A stretch of 64,000 bases of DNA from Marsupella aquatica (taxonomy: Eukaryota; Marchantiophyta). The position numbers were made by a program, and so were the translations under genes. Shown here piece after piece: positions 51,001 through 62,728 of this stretch; position 1 is the first letter of the stretch; the number at the start of each line of letters is the position of its first letter. Under the pieces are notes generated by a model. It was not told the DNA's origin, did no database searches, and saw nothing but the letters and a program-made list of their open reading frames with translations. Location: assembly GCA_973895155.1 (NCBI GenBank), contig OZ316894.1:1426001-1490000 (forward strand), read 5' to 3'.

Positions 51001-52485
51001 CCTGGGTGGGAAAGATCCACAGTCGTTGGATTGGTTTGACTGTTTTCCCTGACCATTGATGGAGAAAATGGGCACCCCTGGGCACATATGTGCTTCTCAC
51101 GATGCCCCGGCCCACTCCCTATGGACTGGCCCTCCTTGCTTCGTGCAACACACTTGCATAGGGCTCGTATTATATAAATAGCACTTTACTATATACAAAA
51201 ATCTGGGATGAACTTGGGACCTCTGGGGTTCTAGACTAATCCTTTGGCCAACTGACCAGACGCCCTTTTAGCACTCATTAACCCCACTAGGGCTGGAGAT
51301 GCTCTTGTCAGCTGGCCCCACAAAGAACCCCACCACTGCCCCTGCAGAGAATCTCACTGCCCGAGGAAGAATCTCAGTGCCCTTTGTCAAAGACCAAATT
51401 TTGCAAGGGTGGAAGGATTCCTTTCCTAAAACCCCACACCCTGCAAAAAAATGCTTGTGATGAATGCTAATGCCTGCCCGCGAAAAATCCGACTTTGCCA
51501 ATCCGAGCGAGCACTACAGTAGTGAACTGGACGAATAAATCATGGCCAATGACGTCGTCGAGCAATTCGCCCAGAGCTTGATGATCATGATGAGGATTGA
51601 GGTCTGAGGTCTGAGGTCCGAGGAGAGTAATGCAAAGTTTCCGTATCTGATGTGCTCCCCTCGATCGTCCTAAACCGTTCCACTCTCGCTGAGCTCATGA
51701 CGTCGTGTGCGATTTCGTAGACGCCGCCTGATCCGCCGAGCCATCGAGTTTGTTGCGTCATTCAATTGGCGATCCTTTTCCGTCCTCGGCTCAATTGTTG
51801 GCCCCTCCTCCTCAATCCCTCACCTGCTTGCTAAGGACTAGAGAAACCCATTGTTCTGAAATCGCAATCTCGACCCGTACTCAGAGAATGATCTCCAGTA
51901 TTGTGCACTGTCGTCCTTTCATTCTGTTGTTGCGGAAGTGGAACGATCAGCAGGGATCTGGTTTGGGCCTCTCTCATGCGTGCTGACGAGCTGAGCTTCT
52001 CACCATGTGGGCCGGATTGATTGACCGCCCAGCGGATGTTGGAGAATTGCGAATCGTAATCGAGAGGTTTGTGGGACTGAATGCCATGAAGGGGTCGATC
52101 TTGGTGGGTGAGTACCGTGGTGACGAATATGGAGAGGTCTTCATGACTGATGAGCACTGAAAATGGCCGAGAGGTGTGTGTTAGTGATGAATGGTGAGAA
52201 TCACTAGGAGAGGGCTGTCTCACTGATGAGGGACAGCAGGGGAGTTACCCTCATGCTGTTGCGACGGCACCTCGTGCAAAGCTAGCCTGTGAAAGGTATC
52301 TGTTGATGAGCTGCTTTTGGTAGGAGGGCCACAGGTTAGTGTGCTACACGTATTGTCGTCCATTTCTTCCGAGTGCCATATCAACACGATAATAGTCATC
52401 AATGAGCCGCAATTGGTAACTCCTCTGGAGTTCGTTCGCTAGTCGTGGCCTTTTGGTGGATCACTCGTGCAACAAGTTTTCCAGA
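45069..52485. other. Intergenic, no gene seen; short tandem repeats
   Basis: The first few hundred bases should be the ATP synthase g 3' UTR. No other gene could be supported. The frame 47458-47775 is unrecognised. Repeats: about 46950-47040 (AATCAAGNCAAG-TATTTATAACC duplicated), about 49490-49560 (AAAGTACAT-TAGGTAGAAA) and about 50125-50215 (TTCGAGCCCTGAGC duplication). Confidence 0.5.
48265..48432. repeat. ~41-bp tandem repeat, four copies
   Basis: CAGTCCAAGAGCAGCCGC - GGTCTGGTTGTT units start at 48265, 48299, 48340 and 48381 (spacing 34, 41, 41), with a decayed fifth near 48422. Confidence 0.88.
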
Positions 52486-53331
52486 ATGTCTCCTTGTTGT
52501 CGGCTCTGTTGGAGTTCTCTCATGGTGGTAGCACATGCCCTCATCCTGTGTGGTGGGATAGTAGTTACGGAGTCCATGGCCGCCGAGAACACTCCAACCA
52601 ACAATCTGGTTGGGAATGGGAATTTCGAAGACCTCGTAGATTTTTTCCCTGCTGGTGTTTTGGTGCGGAGGAGCCGCTTGGGAAGGCGCGTTGTGATCCC
52701 TCATTGGAATGTCACCAAGAGATGCGCGCCGGTGGAAATCGTCAGCAGTCTGTTCTGGCAGCGCAGCATCTCTGCTGACCAGGAATCTCTGTACGCTGTC
52801 CACTTGAATACCAGAGCTGGCCCTGGGGGTATACAGACGGAGTTCTCCTCCCCTTTCAACGGCACCTCCTCCTTTGGGACTGCGAGATATCAACTGAGTG
52901 TGGATGTTGCCGGGAACCCAAATGGATGGTCATCTGTGAAGAAGTTGGAGGTTACTGTGAGCCCCAGTGAGTGCCGCCCACAAAAGCTGTCACTCCCTGT
53001 GGCTCGAGATTCTAATTCGAAGAAACTCAATTGGAAGACTGAGCATTTGGTGCTCCATGTTCAAGGAAATCCTCAGACTGTGATGCTGCAATTTCAGAGC
53101 CTGACCCCGGGCGCATATGGGCCCCTCATTGACAACGTACGATTGATTCCTGTTCATGATGGTATGAAGAAGGAGACCACACAGAACGGTGATTTGTGTG
53201 ATGGTGACAACGACGAGAAGATGGAGGAGTTTGGACCAGCCAAGAGTTCAATTGAGCAACTCATGGAGATAGTGTGGATGTCAGCAGAGACTTATATCCG
53301 TCAGCGCTTCTTCAGGCCTAATGATTGGTGA
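52486..53331 (+). CDS. Secreted single-domain DUF642-like (galactose-binding-like) protein
   Basis: A 281-residue protein. The ATG at 52486 opens a signal peptide (hydrophobic LMVVAHALILCGGIVV), cleaved probably near residue 32. One beta-sandwich domain of the DUF642 / choice-of-anchor-C type follows: start NLVGNGNFED, middle YQLSVDVAGNPNGW with VKKLEVTV, end GAYGPLIDNVRLIP. After it comes an acidic tail of about 50 residues (DGDNDEKMEEFG) with no obvious function. Plant DUF642 proteins are cell-wall proteins, some reported to bind pectin or pectin methylesterase, and usually have two such domains. This has one and no visible introns. Four kilobases away on the other strand is a two-domain relative. 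Extracellular location is inferred. Confidence 0.8.
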   Translation: MSPCCRLCWSSLMVVAHALILCGGIVVTESMAAENTPTNNLVGNGNFEDLVDFFPAGVLVRRSRLGRRVVIPHWNVTKRCAPVEIVSSLFWQRSISADQESLYAVHLNTRAGPGGIQTEFSSPFNGTSSFGTARYQLSVDVAGNPNGWSSVKKLEVTVSPSECRPQKLSLPVARDSNSKKLNWKTEHLVLHVQGNPQTVMLQFQSLTPGAYGPLIDNVRLIPVHDGMKKETTQNGDLCDGDNDEKMEEFGPAKSSIEQLMEIVWMSAETYIRQRFFRPNDW

Positions 53332-56300
53332 GCAGTGATTGACAAGAATTAAGGAACATAGACTTGATTACTAAGAATCGCTCACCAGGTAATGACTCTA
53401 CCACGAGTCATGCAAATAAATAAATGAGCATCTATCTCCGGCGCGCTCCAATCCTCCCAGCTCTGCCTTGTCAATATCAAAGTTGATGTTGGAAGCTCGG
53501 GCAGAAATGAAGGTATATAGTGGTTTAGAGTACATCCAAGTAGATGTTGAGAACTCTTTCTAAGATGACCTTTTGATTCACGCCAATGCTGATACCGGGA
53601 GCTCTTTCGAACATGGAGCTTTTGATTAACATTGAGGATATTGGGAGCTCAAAGGTGGAGGGCTTGGCTCATATGAAAGTGGATGCTGTGAGCTGTTTCA
53701 ACGGAGCAGCCTTTGGCTCACATGAATGATGTTCGCAGGGGAGCTCTTACTTACCAATCGCTAGGTTCATATTCGGATGAATTTCAAGATAACGGAGTAC
53801 ATTTTATGAGTAGTGAGAAGGTTTGCCCAACTCTACTCGACTTCATTAAAACTCCGACCAAGCAATCGCATCCGGCTACTGGATATACACATTAGTTTGT
53901 CACCTCAAATAGATTCCTTCCAATGTGGTTAATAGTTCCATTTGCGCCTCGGCAGAGACTGGCTCGTGAGGAATACGTTCACTCCCGAGCTGGCTCTCAA
54001 GCGCACAAGATCTGATATTGGCGTGGAAGTTATTCCTGCTGAGATAGGGTCCGAGTCATTAGCAACGAACTGAACGCGTTCCAATTAGTCTGTATCATTG
54101 CACTGTTGAATTGAAATATCAGGTACAGCCTGAATGTAAATACGGATCAATTAGCCTGGATGTATTTCTCTCTACTGTAAAGAAGGAACCGCTTTCAGAG
54201 CCGGGGTCTTGGTACCAAGTGTGTGTTCATGACATGGCTGCATTCTACTCTGTCTGTGCACCGTCCCGTGCCTGAGGAAGATAGTGGACATCGGTAAACG
54301 AAAATTAAGGTGCTGACGTTTTGTCAAAGCAGTTATGGGCTCCAGCCGAATTCGAAGCTTTTTCTCTGAATCCTCTAGTGTTTTTGCAGGACCTACGGAT
54401 CTTGTTCTTTTGCTAGAACTGAGCTATTCTGAACCTTGTCAATGGTTTTCCCTACATTTTGTTAGCGGGAATTCCGTTGCTGAGAAGAAATGCAAACACG
54501 ACCAGTCGAAGGAACACGTCGATCTCTTCTAATAGGAGTGATTGAAGTGAAATCAGACTTCTGTATTTATGCCTCTAGGCCCCACCTCAGAGGGATCCAT
54601 GGAGTATGAGTTGTCAGATTCGACCTTGTAACACGAGAGTAATACAATCTTGTTTACAATAAAAATTGCCTGAAGGGTTCTGCAAACTTCGCTTCATTTG
54701 CTTTTGTTCTTGCCTTTTGGTTGTAAAACCCTTGCTTTGGACAGGTGACTATCTCATCATCCGCGTTCTCTTCCCAACCTGATTTCAATACTGGAACTCC
54801 TAGTGTGGTACCCACTTCTCAAATTTTGGCCAATGCTCTCTCCCCCTTAAGCATGGATTTTGATATTCTCCGTGGAGGTGCGTTTTAGTGTAGATATCGC
54901 AATCAACTGTCCATTCACCTTCCCTCTAAAGACTATGCCTTGACTATTAGCTTTGGCATTACTAGAGCTCACCTTAAGCCAAAGCAATATTTCGACCTTT
55001 GTCTACGACCATGTGTGAGAAACCAGGGTGCACACAAGATTGTGCAGAATGAAATGAAGTGACTACATTTACAGAGTGAAATTAGTAAATTTTACATACT
55101 CGTTGTACTCAATTGCGTTTCAAGGTCTGTAGACCATCTGTTTAGTTTATGCTCTACCAGGCAACAATGCGGACCCAGTCAATATTCTGTTGGTGTGAAG
55201 AAAGAGGAATGCAACTCATCAACAAAGTGGTTGTGCACAGTCTACCACATCAGCGCTCCCAGAGATCCAACTGAGAAACTTCGAGCAATTTTGTTAGCTC
55301 GAATGAACTTCACTTCTCAAATGGAATGGAACTTTGTGAATCCTATGGATGAGCAGATGTTTCTACTTCAATGGATGATCATATGTTCAATCCCTCGTGA
55401 GATTTTTATCATAGAACTGCCGAACGCTTGAGTCCCCGCTCGAGTCTTCCGTTCGTCAATATCTGCCGTTTCCGAATAAGGTCGTCCAAAGTGAGATCCG
55501 TTCCGTGATTAACCGGAAATTGATGAATCCCGACCCTCGTCCAAACGTTTCATTACTTTGGGAAATCCACCTCCTACGCTCCAGTTCATATGACTTAAGG
55601 AAGAGCTCCATGGTATGTCAATTTCAAATCAGTTCATGTACAGACCAGTTGTTCGACTAACGGGGCCATAGAAAATGATTTTCATTTCAATCCACCTGTA
55701 ACATTGTTCCAATTTAAGGGGGCTCAAAACTTGTGGGGCTGAATGAAGTGCTGCAACCTATCTGTGTCTGGGTACCTGGTTCAGCAATGAGTTAGGTTGT
55801 GAAAATGCGGAGGTATGCACACAAATGGACGCGAGATATTGTTATCCAAAAAAACCTCTTCCAAAGACAAATCGATTCAATTGTACTTAGTCGAGTGTTG
55901 GTGACACTAAAACGTAAGCTTGCAGTGCCGAGGATGCCGGAGTTCCAGCAACGTTGCTTCAAAATATAGTGAATGGCTCAACTATAGGTACCTCGGAGCT
56001 GGTTGGACATCTTGCTCACAACGGCACGCTTCATGGGCTTCACTGTCACCGACTTCTCGCCCTCGGGCACCTGCAGCCCTTCCACTTTATTTTGATGCAA
56101 CATCTTCCAAAGCTTCAGCATCCGCAAGTGCGTTGAGACCAGTACACGGTCTGTTCGTAGTGTTCTGCAAGCTGTGTTGTCTCCTAACATGACTTCAAGC
56201 TGGCTCACTCCATAAACATTCGACCCACGACATAATCTTTATTTAGGGTGGTCTCATTTTGTTGCTGAATGTCTCTCAGACCTAGATTTCTTGAGAAAAT

Positions 56301-57455
56301 TAACTCATTCTTTGTGGTCAAATACACCTCGCATATATTTTCCAAGAGAATGGAAGTAGATGAATGCCTGTAAGGCACAGCCTTCAAGTTGCAGATGCCC
56401 AGAACGTACATGAAACTTTCAATCTCGAAACATGGATGATGGAGAAGCCGACACAATCAAATGAACCTGTAGTGACATTAATCGGCACTATCCACGGCGT
56501 CACAATGTAGCCGTGGATAGTGCCTTGGAGCAAACCAGAGCTTTAGCTGAATTGCTGGGCCTTCCACTGACTGCGCTTAGAGTACTGAAGTAGGTCTTTC
56601 GAACGTTGATAGTTCCGTGACTTAAACCAAAGCACAATTCCTTAACACTGCAGGTGCTCCGAATCGGCATGGAGATCAAATAGCGGCATTATAAAGGTTC
56701 ACATATCAATCATGAAGTTCTGAAATAGCCGATCAGCTGCACCCCGATTTTCAAATACCCAATGTAGATCATAGTGTTGCTCAAATGTGATCTTATCTTG
56801 CAATCATGAAAATCATCAGCATTCCTGCAAAATAGGGAGTAAATTTCAATGTGGGTCACAATATTGCTCTACGAACAAACTAGAGCCACTCCGCCACATA
56901 TGTGGTCTACTAGAGTAACTTATATGGTCTCTAGATATGTAAGTTTTGTGGCAAACCATGAGGGCAGTAGTGAACAGAGCTGGGAATGAATTAATCCAGC
57001 TAGAGCTCATGTTCAAGCCGATCTAGTTTCCAAGGGGCGCACGTGTTCAAATCTAAAAGACTGGTCATTGAGTTTTAAAACTTTTACCGTTATCGAATCG
57101 GCAAAAAGTTTCAGTTTGTTTGTTCCAGTTACTCCATCAGTGCAGGCTTGTTATTCTCTAGATCTACCGGGATCAATGATTGTGCTCTCTAAGGAGTATG
57201 TGGTGCCCCTAAGTTGTGTCCCATATCGTTCAATTTCGGTGGGTCGAGAGAAAGCAGATCTCGTGTCCAGACCCCTCACAGAAATAAATAACTTCAACTT
57301 GTACTCAAGTTGAAACCATGCATGGCCCCTTGCAGAAATTATTCACACCTTAGGATCGGAACTGAAACGAGTAATCTGATGAGCACGAATTTGATGAAAT
57401 TCAAGGAACGCTTAACGGAATGGGATGTCTTTCAATTTCACTTGTATAATTCTTT
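53332..57455. other. Intergenic between the DUF642 genes, no gene seen
   Basis: No supportable coding sequence. About 53480-53720 repeats the theme TTGGGAGCTC / GTGGATGCTGTGAGCT at roughly 50-60 bp spacing, a decayed tandem array. A 24-bp duplication (ATGTTCCACAGCTGGAATCC AATT) occurs at 57474-57521 and overlaps the end of the minus-strand frame of the next gene. Confidence 0.45.
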
Positions 57456-59659
57456 TCATTCGTTTCTATTCATATGTTCCACAGCTGGAATCCAATTATG
57501 TTCCACAGCTGGAATCCAATTCTGTGTTGAACAACTGGAGCACAAACCTGTTGCCAGCACAATGATCCACATTGAGGGCCTTGGAGGTGCCATTGCCGCG
57601 TTGTAAGTAATAGGTAATGACTTGTATTTACCCGTCGGGACGACCTGATACACGTACACGTTGTCCAGAAGAGGGCCGTTGGAGCCAGGGATCTTGCTAA
57701 GGAACTCGACAACCGCTGAAGTTCCTGGCGCTTTGAAGGTGAGCGATTTTGTCATCCACCCTATGCTGGACGGCGAAAATCCATCTGCGTTGACTGTAAC
57801 AGTTTGGCTATTGAGAATTTCCCCGTCCGCTGAAGCTTTCGCAGATACGAAGATGTTACCATAGACCTGTGGCACGCCCTCTGGGCTCGCTGCCGTGTCA
57901 TACAGCAGTACATACTCGTAGCCTGGGACGGTGGGGAAAGGATCTGATAGGATCAACCCAGCCGTTTGGTTGGCGTTCAGCTCCAAGCAGAAATCAGAAT
58001 CATCAGTTGAACTTTGCCATTGGCCGCCACCAACCCTCTTGATCGAACCAGTCAAAATAGTCCAGCCGGAGAGTATGGTGGATGGGGCGTCGAGAATATT
58101 GTACCAAGTGTTATTGTCAATAACCAGGAATGACTCTGTCCTCTCGAAACTCCCGTTGTCCACCACGCTCATTAGAGTGGTCTGCAGGGTTGGGGTCGTA
58201 CACAGAGCCACAGTGCCACGAAGAGATTTGTCCAGTCAGGTCGATTCTTTCAACACAGTTAAACGCTTCATTCTCACTTTCTGCCTTCATCTCGATGTCT
58301 TTTCGTTTGCATCACATTATGTGCATAGATTTGGGTACCTCTAGCTACACGTGGTAGGACTAGTTCATTGTGCTCAGATACTTACAGTACTACGTTAGTA
58401 AGATTGCTATTTCCTTTCCTGCCTTAGATACCCACCTTCTTCACATTTAACCATGAACTCAGATCGCTCTTATGTACTGTAGAATATTTCAAATTCTATT
58501 TAGGGGTGCCGTGCGCTTTGTGAAGGGTAGGATGGCGCTTGGTATGGTTTCTGAGAGTGTTCCTTCGTTTGCTTTAAAGGCACCCGACTGAGTCCTGCCT
58601 ACACAAAGAAACCTAAAACAGAGAAGAGAAGAGAAGAAGTGACCTCCACATTGTCGATGAGAGCGCCGAAGGACCCTCTGATCAGGCTCTCGAACTGAAA
58701 GCTTGTCGTTTCGCCCGTCCCAACGAAGAGGGATCCCATGGTAACCCATGGTATCGTGTCCCGCTGGCTTTCTGCAACCAATGACTTGTGAAAAAACGAG
58801 TTTGAAGTACATCGGCCATGGAAAATAGAAAGGATGACTGATCTGGAGCTGGCTCTTCACAATGAAGCAAGAAAGGATGAAAGGAGAGAAGGAAAACAGG
58901 GATAGTGATAGATTCTGAGTAGAAAATGGTCTGGAGCTGGCTCTCGACAATGAAGCAAGAAAAGATGAAAGGAGTGAAGGAAGGAAGGAAGGAAGGAAAG
59001 GATGATAATTGATTTTGAATAGAACAGGATGACTGATCTGGAGTTGGCTCTCACCAATGAAGGAAGGGACGAATGGGCCACAGAACCAACACCTTTCAGA
59101 AAAAGTCCAGGAAAGAAGAGGCAGGAAGCACAGAAAGTGGCCTGGAGAGCTGACCTGGAGAGCTGATATTGAAATCTCCAATAAGAGGCTCTGCTATCTC
59201 GCCATTAACGAGGACCTTCACTCGGAGGGTTTTATACATTGGCCCACCATCAGGATTGTCAGCGAGGGAGAACGTCAGATTATAAGTTGCACCCTTGCGA
59301 GGCGTCGCGACAGGACTCGAGATGAGAACGCCTGGCCCATACTTGTAATTTAGGTGGATTATGTTAGTGGAAACGTAAGCTGGGTCTGGTACGTACTCCT
59401 TCGCAGAGAGAACTTGCACCCCTCCATGTGCACATTGCCAGCCAATCATGTAATTCATGTCTCCGTCTCGTAACACATCCAATTGAGGCCAAGTAAGGAG
59501 TGTCTCAAATTGTTGATAATCGAAGTTGCCGTTGAATAGCAGACTCGCTGGATCGCCGTAAATGCTTGAAATAAGTGTTGTCGTTACGACGAGGAGGCGC
59601 AGAATGACGAGTCCCCACGATGACAACCACAATTCGCGGGATCTTATCACATTGCTCAT
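57456..59659 (-). CDS. Two-domain DUF642 cell-wall protein, three exons
   Basis: Exon 1 59659-59155, exon 2 58771-58644, exon 3 from 58181; joins are in phase (G|AA, then phase 0). The ATG at 59659 gives a signal peptide (LVILRLLVVTTTLISSIYG). Domain 1 spans exons 1-2: SLLFNGNFDY, NLTFSLADNPDGG with YKTLRVKV, GSFGALIDNVE. Domain 2 is exon 3: VDNGSFERTES, ILSGWTIL, PGYEYVLLYDTA, GSNGPLLDNVYVY. Two tandem galactose-binding-like domains of about 394 residues in all is the normal plant DUF642 layout, which argues against treating the two blocks as separate genes. The 3' end is uncertain: reading through gives a stop at 57456 with a repetitive NWIPAVEH tail, but a good donor (G|GTAAAT) at 57631 suggests a further exon. 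Probably secreted to the wall. Confidence 0.82.
58830..59080. repeat. ~100-bp repeats in intron 1 of the two-domain DUF642 gene
   Basis: Three copies of GATCTGGAGCTGGCTCT - CAATGAAGCAAGAAAGGATG - GAAAGGAGNGAAGGAA, near 58838, 58930 and 59036, plus a short (GGAA)n run at about 58976-58999. Confidence 0.85.
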
Positions 59660-62600
59660 TATTATGGGTGGCTTGTTCAAGAGTCTTTGATGATGATGGC
59701 TGTAACCAATGAAAGGAAGTGCTCAACTAAGGAAGAACAGGCATGTATATGGAAACACGCGTGCTCAACACGTACCCAGGATGTAGAATGCTCTCTGGAG
59801 CCTCTATGAAATTGGTGTCGAGATCAGACAATGCGATCAATCCGTCTCTCGAGCTCCACAGAATTGACGTACTGATCATGTGAGCACTTGTCTTGACATG
59901 TAATCAGAGGTTGAAGATTGTCAGGCCATCCTACTTCAGCGTTGAGTTCACCAAGTCTCAACTTTCCCGATTGATTGACAATGATTATTTCCATTTTGAG
60001 TCCGCTCTGCATGCAAAAAGCTTAATGGAAAATTGAAACTCTTCGAATCGGCAGATGGAAGAAATTTCAAGTTATGGCAGCTAGCAGCCTTTTCAGGTAT
60101 TTGACCTCTCATCCTCTACAGTTGTTTCGATTTGAGCAATTCCGTGGGCAGTAGATTTAACTTTTCTACAAACGAAATGAAGAGGTTGATTCAAAATGGC
60201 GTACGAGGAAATTTAAGTCTCCAGTATGACGATTTGAGCGAGATGTGACCTGGCTTCTGAACAATCGAGCCTGAAACTAGGGCATTTACTTTCGGAATGA
60301 TGTCGGAGTGAAAGCCCTGTGTTGCTGTACCCTAAGTATTAGAGGCGCTCGACCATTTATCCGCAATTAATAGCTACGCTCTTGTCATAGAGTGACGTAG
60401 TTGTGAAGAATTCAAGAGCCAGTCAAAGTACTCCAGAATCCAACTTTCATGGCAACCTCAATTGAACTGTTGGGAACGGACGAACTAGGGGCCTTTCTAA
60501 AATCTGAGCGTGGTATGCGCTACAGCCATCCAAAATCTTTCACCGCAACTGCTCACTTCCTACGATCGAATTCTCGTCGTTCCACAGGAAGATCGATTGG
60601 CCAGTGTTCTGAGATCAATGAAGATATATATAGCATGATATGCAGTCACCATGGATCGCGTCATTTCATCACTTTAACCTTCTGTCGCCCAACCTGTTCA
60701 ATTTCCTTGCAGTCAATGCCATGAATATAAAATGAGACACTAAGAGCATACCTGCGCAATTGGTGCAAGTTCAACCATAGAGAACCCACGCTGAAATTAT
60801 TGATCGATGAGAAATGCGTCTCGAATCTGAATGTGATCTTCACTGAATCGGTCGAACGAATCTGAGACGAGCGTACCCAATTACTACCCATGAGATCTCT
60901 GCGATGATCAACATGATCTACCCAGCTTAAATGACCAACAAGCGCTGAGCTTCCGATCTATTCGTCTGTGATCAACGTTATGGCACGCCGGAGTAAGCTT
61001 TTCATGCAAACATCTACTGCATAACTGTCGTAAGAGGTCGGCCGGCCGGTTCAACTTCTAGTGCAAAGACGGAACTGAAACTAGAAACTGGCAACTGGCA
61101 ACAACTGTAGTTGGGCGGTTAAGATTGTTGCAGATGATCAGCAACAGAGGAGACATGGCTGATCAGATTCTCTCACGCAAAGGTCAGTTGAGCGACTAGA
61201 TGGCTTCCCTTTGAAGATTTGGTGCTTTATCAAATTATCGTACCAGATAAATCCCCAGATTATCCCTACGCTCGATTACATTTCACGAGTTTCATTCGAA
61301 GCGTTCGTAGAATAGGTGCGAGGTCTTCTTCTGGGATTGTGGTATTCAAACGTATTCCATAACCAGGGGTCTTAAACTATCATCGAAAAGGCTTGCTAGG
61401 TCATCAATATGGAGTAATCGCATTACAGTTGAAAGTAATAGAAACCTCCCTACTTCCTGGACCTGTCCATCTTCTGCAGTCGGGAAACCGCAAATTGGGC
61501 CTAGAGACAGAGCCAGTTTCATCGAGCTAGTTGGAGGTTCCAACCTTTCCTACTTATATTGGTTGAATTAATGCGTAACTTGCAAACGAATATGACTCCG
61601 TTTCAGTTGAGAGCAAAGGCTAACTGTGAAGAATCCGAAGGTTTTGGCTTGTTATGCGGTTTTCCATATAACAAAAGATAGGCAAAGGTCGTAGAATAGA
61701 TAGGATACAGAAATAATTTTGAAAGGCACATACAGGTAGCTCAAAAGAATCTGTAAGCTCGTTCATACCATAGGACACTTCTGCAGTTCCAGGAATTGAC
61801 AAAGTCCCAATTCAGGAGCCTGGATGATGGATCCCAATGTCTGGTACTTCGAACTTGCACAGAAATGCCTAGGATAGGGGTGGGGCCCGTCCCATGGTTT
61901 GACCAGGCATAAATTTGGAATTTATTGTTTTCATTTTTGGATCAGCATTTGACATTATGTACATGTCTATCTAGTGACAGATTTCTCATACATTTTATTT
62001 TATTGGTACATATCTGTCTACTACTGTAGCTAACATCTGGAACGAAAGAAGGCTACAGACCAGGCCACGTTTTTTGTCTACTTCCAAATGTCAAGAGTGT
62101 GTGGTCCAGGCTTCAAACCAAGTGGAGGAAGACGGTCTACAGAGCACAGCTCGATGGCGTCGAGACGTGCTGATGAGACGAGAATTCCACACTGTACAGT
62201 ACTACAGACGAAGGAAAAGGAAGGGAGAGCTGCAAATCTGCGATCCTTCACTTTGAAGATTGACACGAGGGTTCATTGGCTTCAATGTTACGACGAACGC
62301 TTAGGATTTATCTGTTTGCATCGAACGATCTCAGAAAACAAAGCTTATCTGCCGAGACAGAGTAACAGGAATTATATTCACCTGCAATCTAGTCGAGTAC
62401 TCACATTGCTACCGTATATCTGTCCCATCCCCTCTCCCTCTTTCGAAGCTACTTCAATTCTCAGCTGCAGTGAGCAAGCTAAAATCAACAGGGGCAGTGA
62501 TTACCCCTTTGGCCTAGCGTTTGTCCAGTTCCTCTATCAGGCAAGAGCGGTTGGTTTTCTACTAATCTACAGCTCATTTTGTTTTCCTTTCGAGCGTTCT

Positions 62601-62728
62601 CGATGCTCTGCCCTTCGAAGCTTTCCTTCTATTGACCTCTATCCAAGGGAAAATTGGAAGGATTGGCGAGAGAAACTTTTTACAACTCCTGTGATTTCAA
62701 GAGCCACTCAGAACGATCATTCAGAAGC
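59660..62728. other. Intergenic, no gene seen
   Basis: No convincing gene. The open frame 62088-62807 (+) is long but its translation has no domain, and its 3' end overlaps the DUF4246 first exon in another frame. The last part should contain the promoter and 5' UTR of the next gene. Confidence 0.5.

Noticed and set aside
52399-52893. 164-codon minus-strand frame opposite the DUF642-like gene
   Set aside because: Antisense shadow of a well-supported coding sequence.
57456-58211. Treating this 251-codon frame as a separate single-domain gene
   Set aside because: It lacks an ATG and signal peptide at its start, while an acceptor at 58182-58183 joins it in phase to the upstream DUF642 exons, giving the normal two-domain plant architecture.
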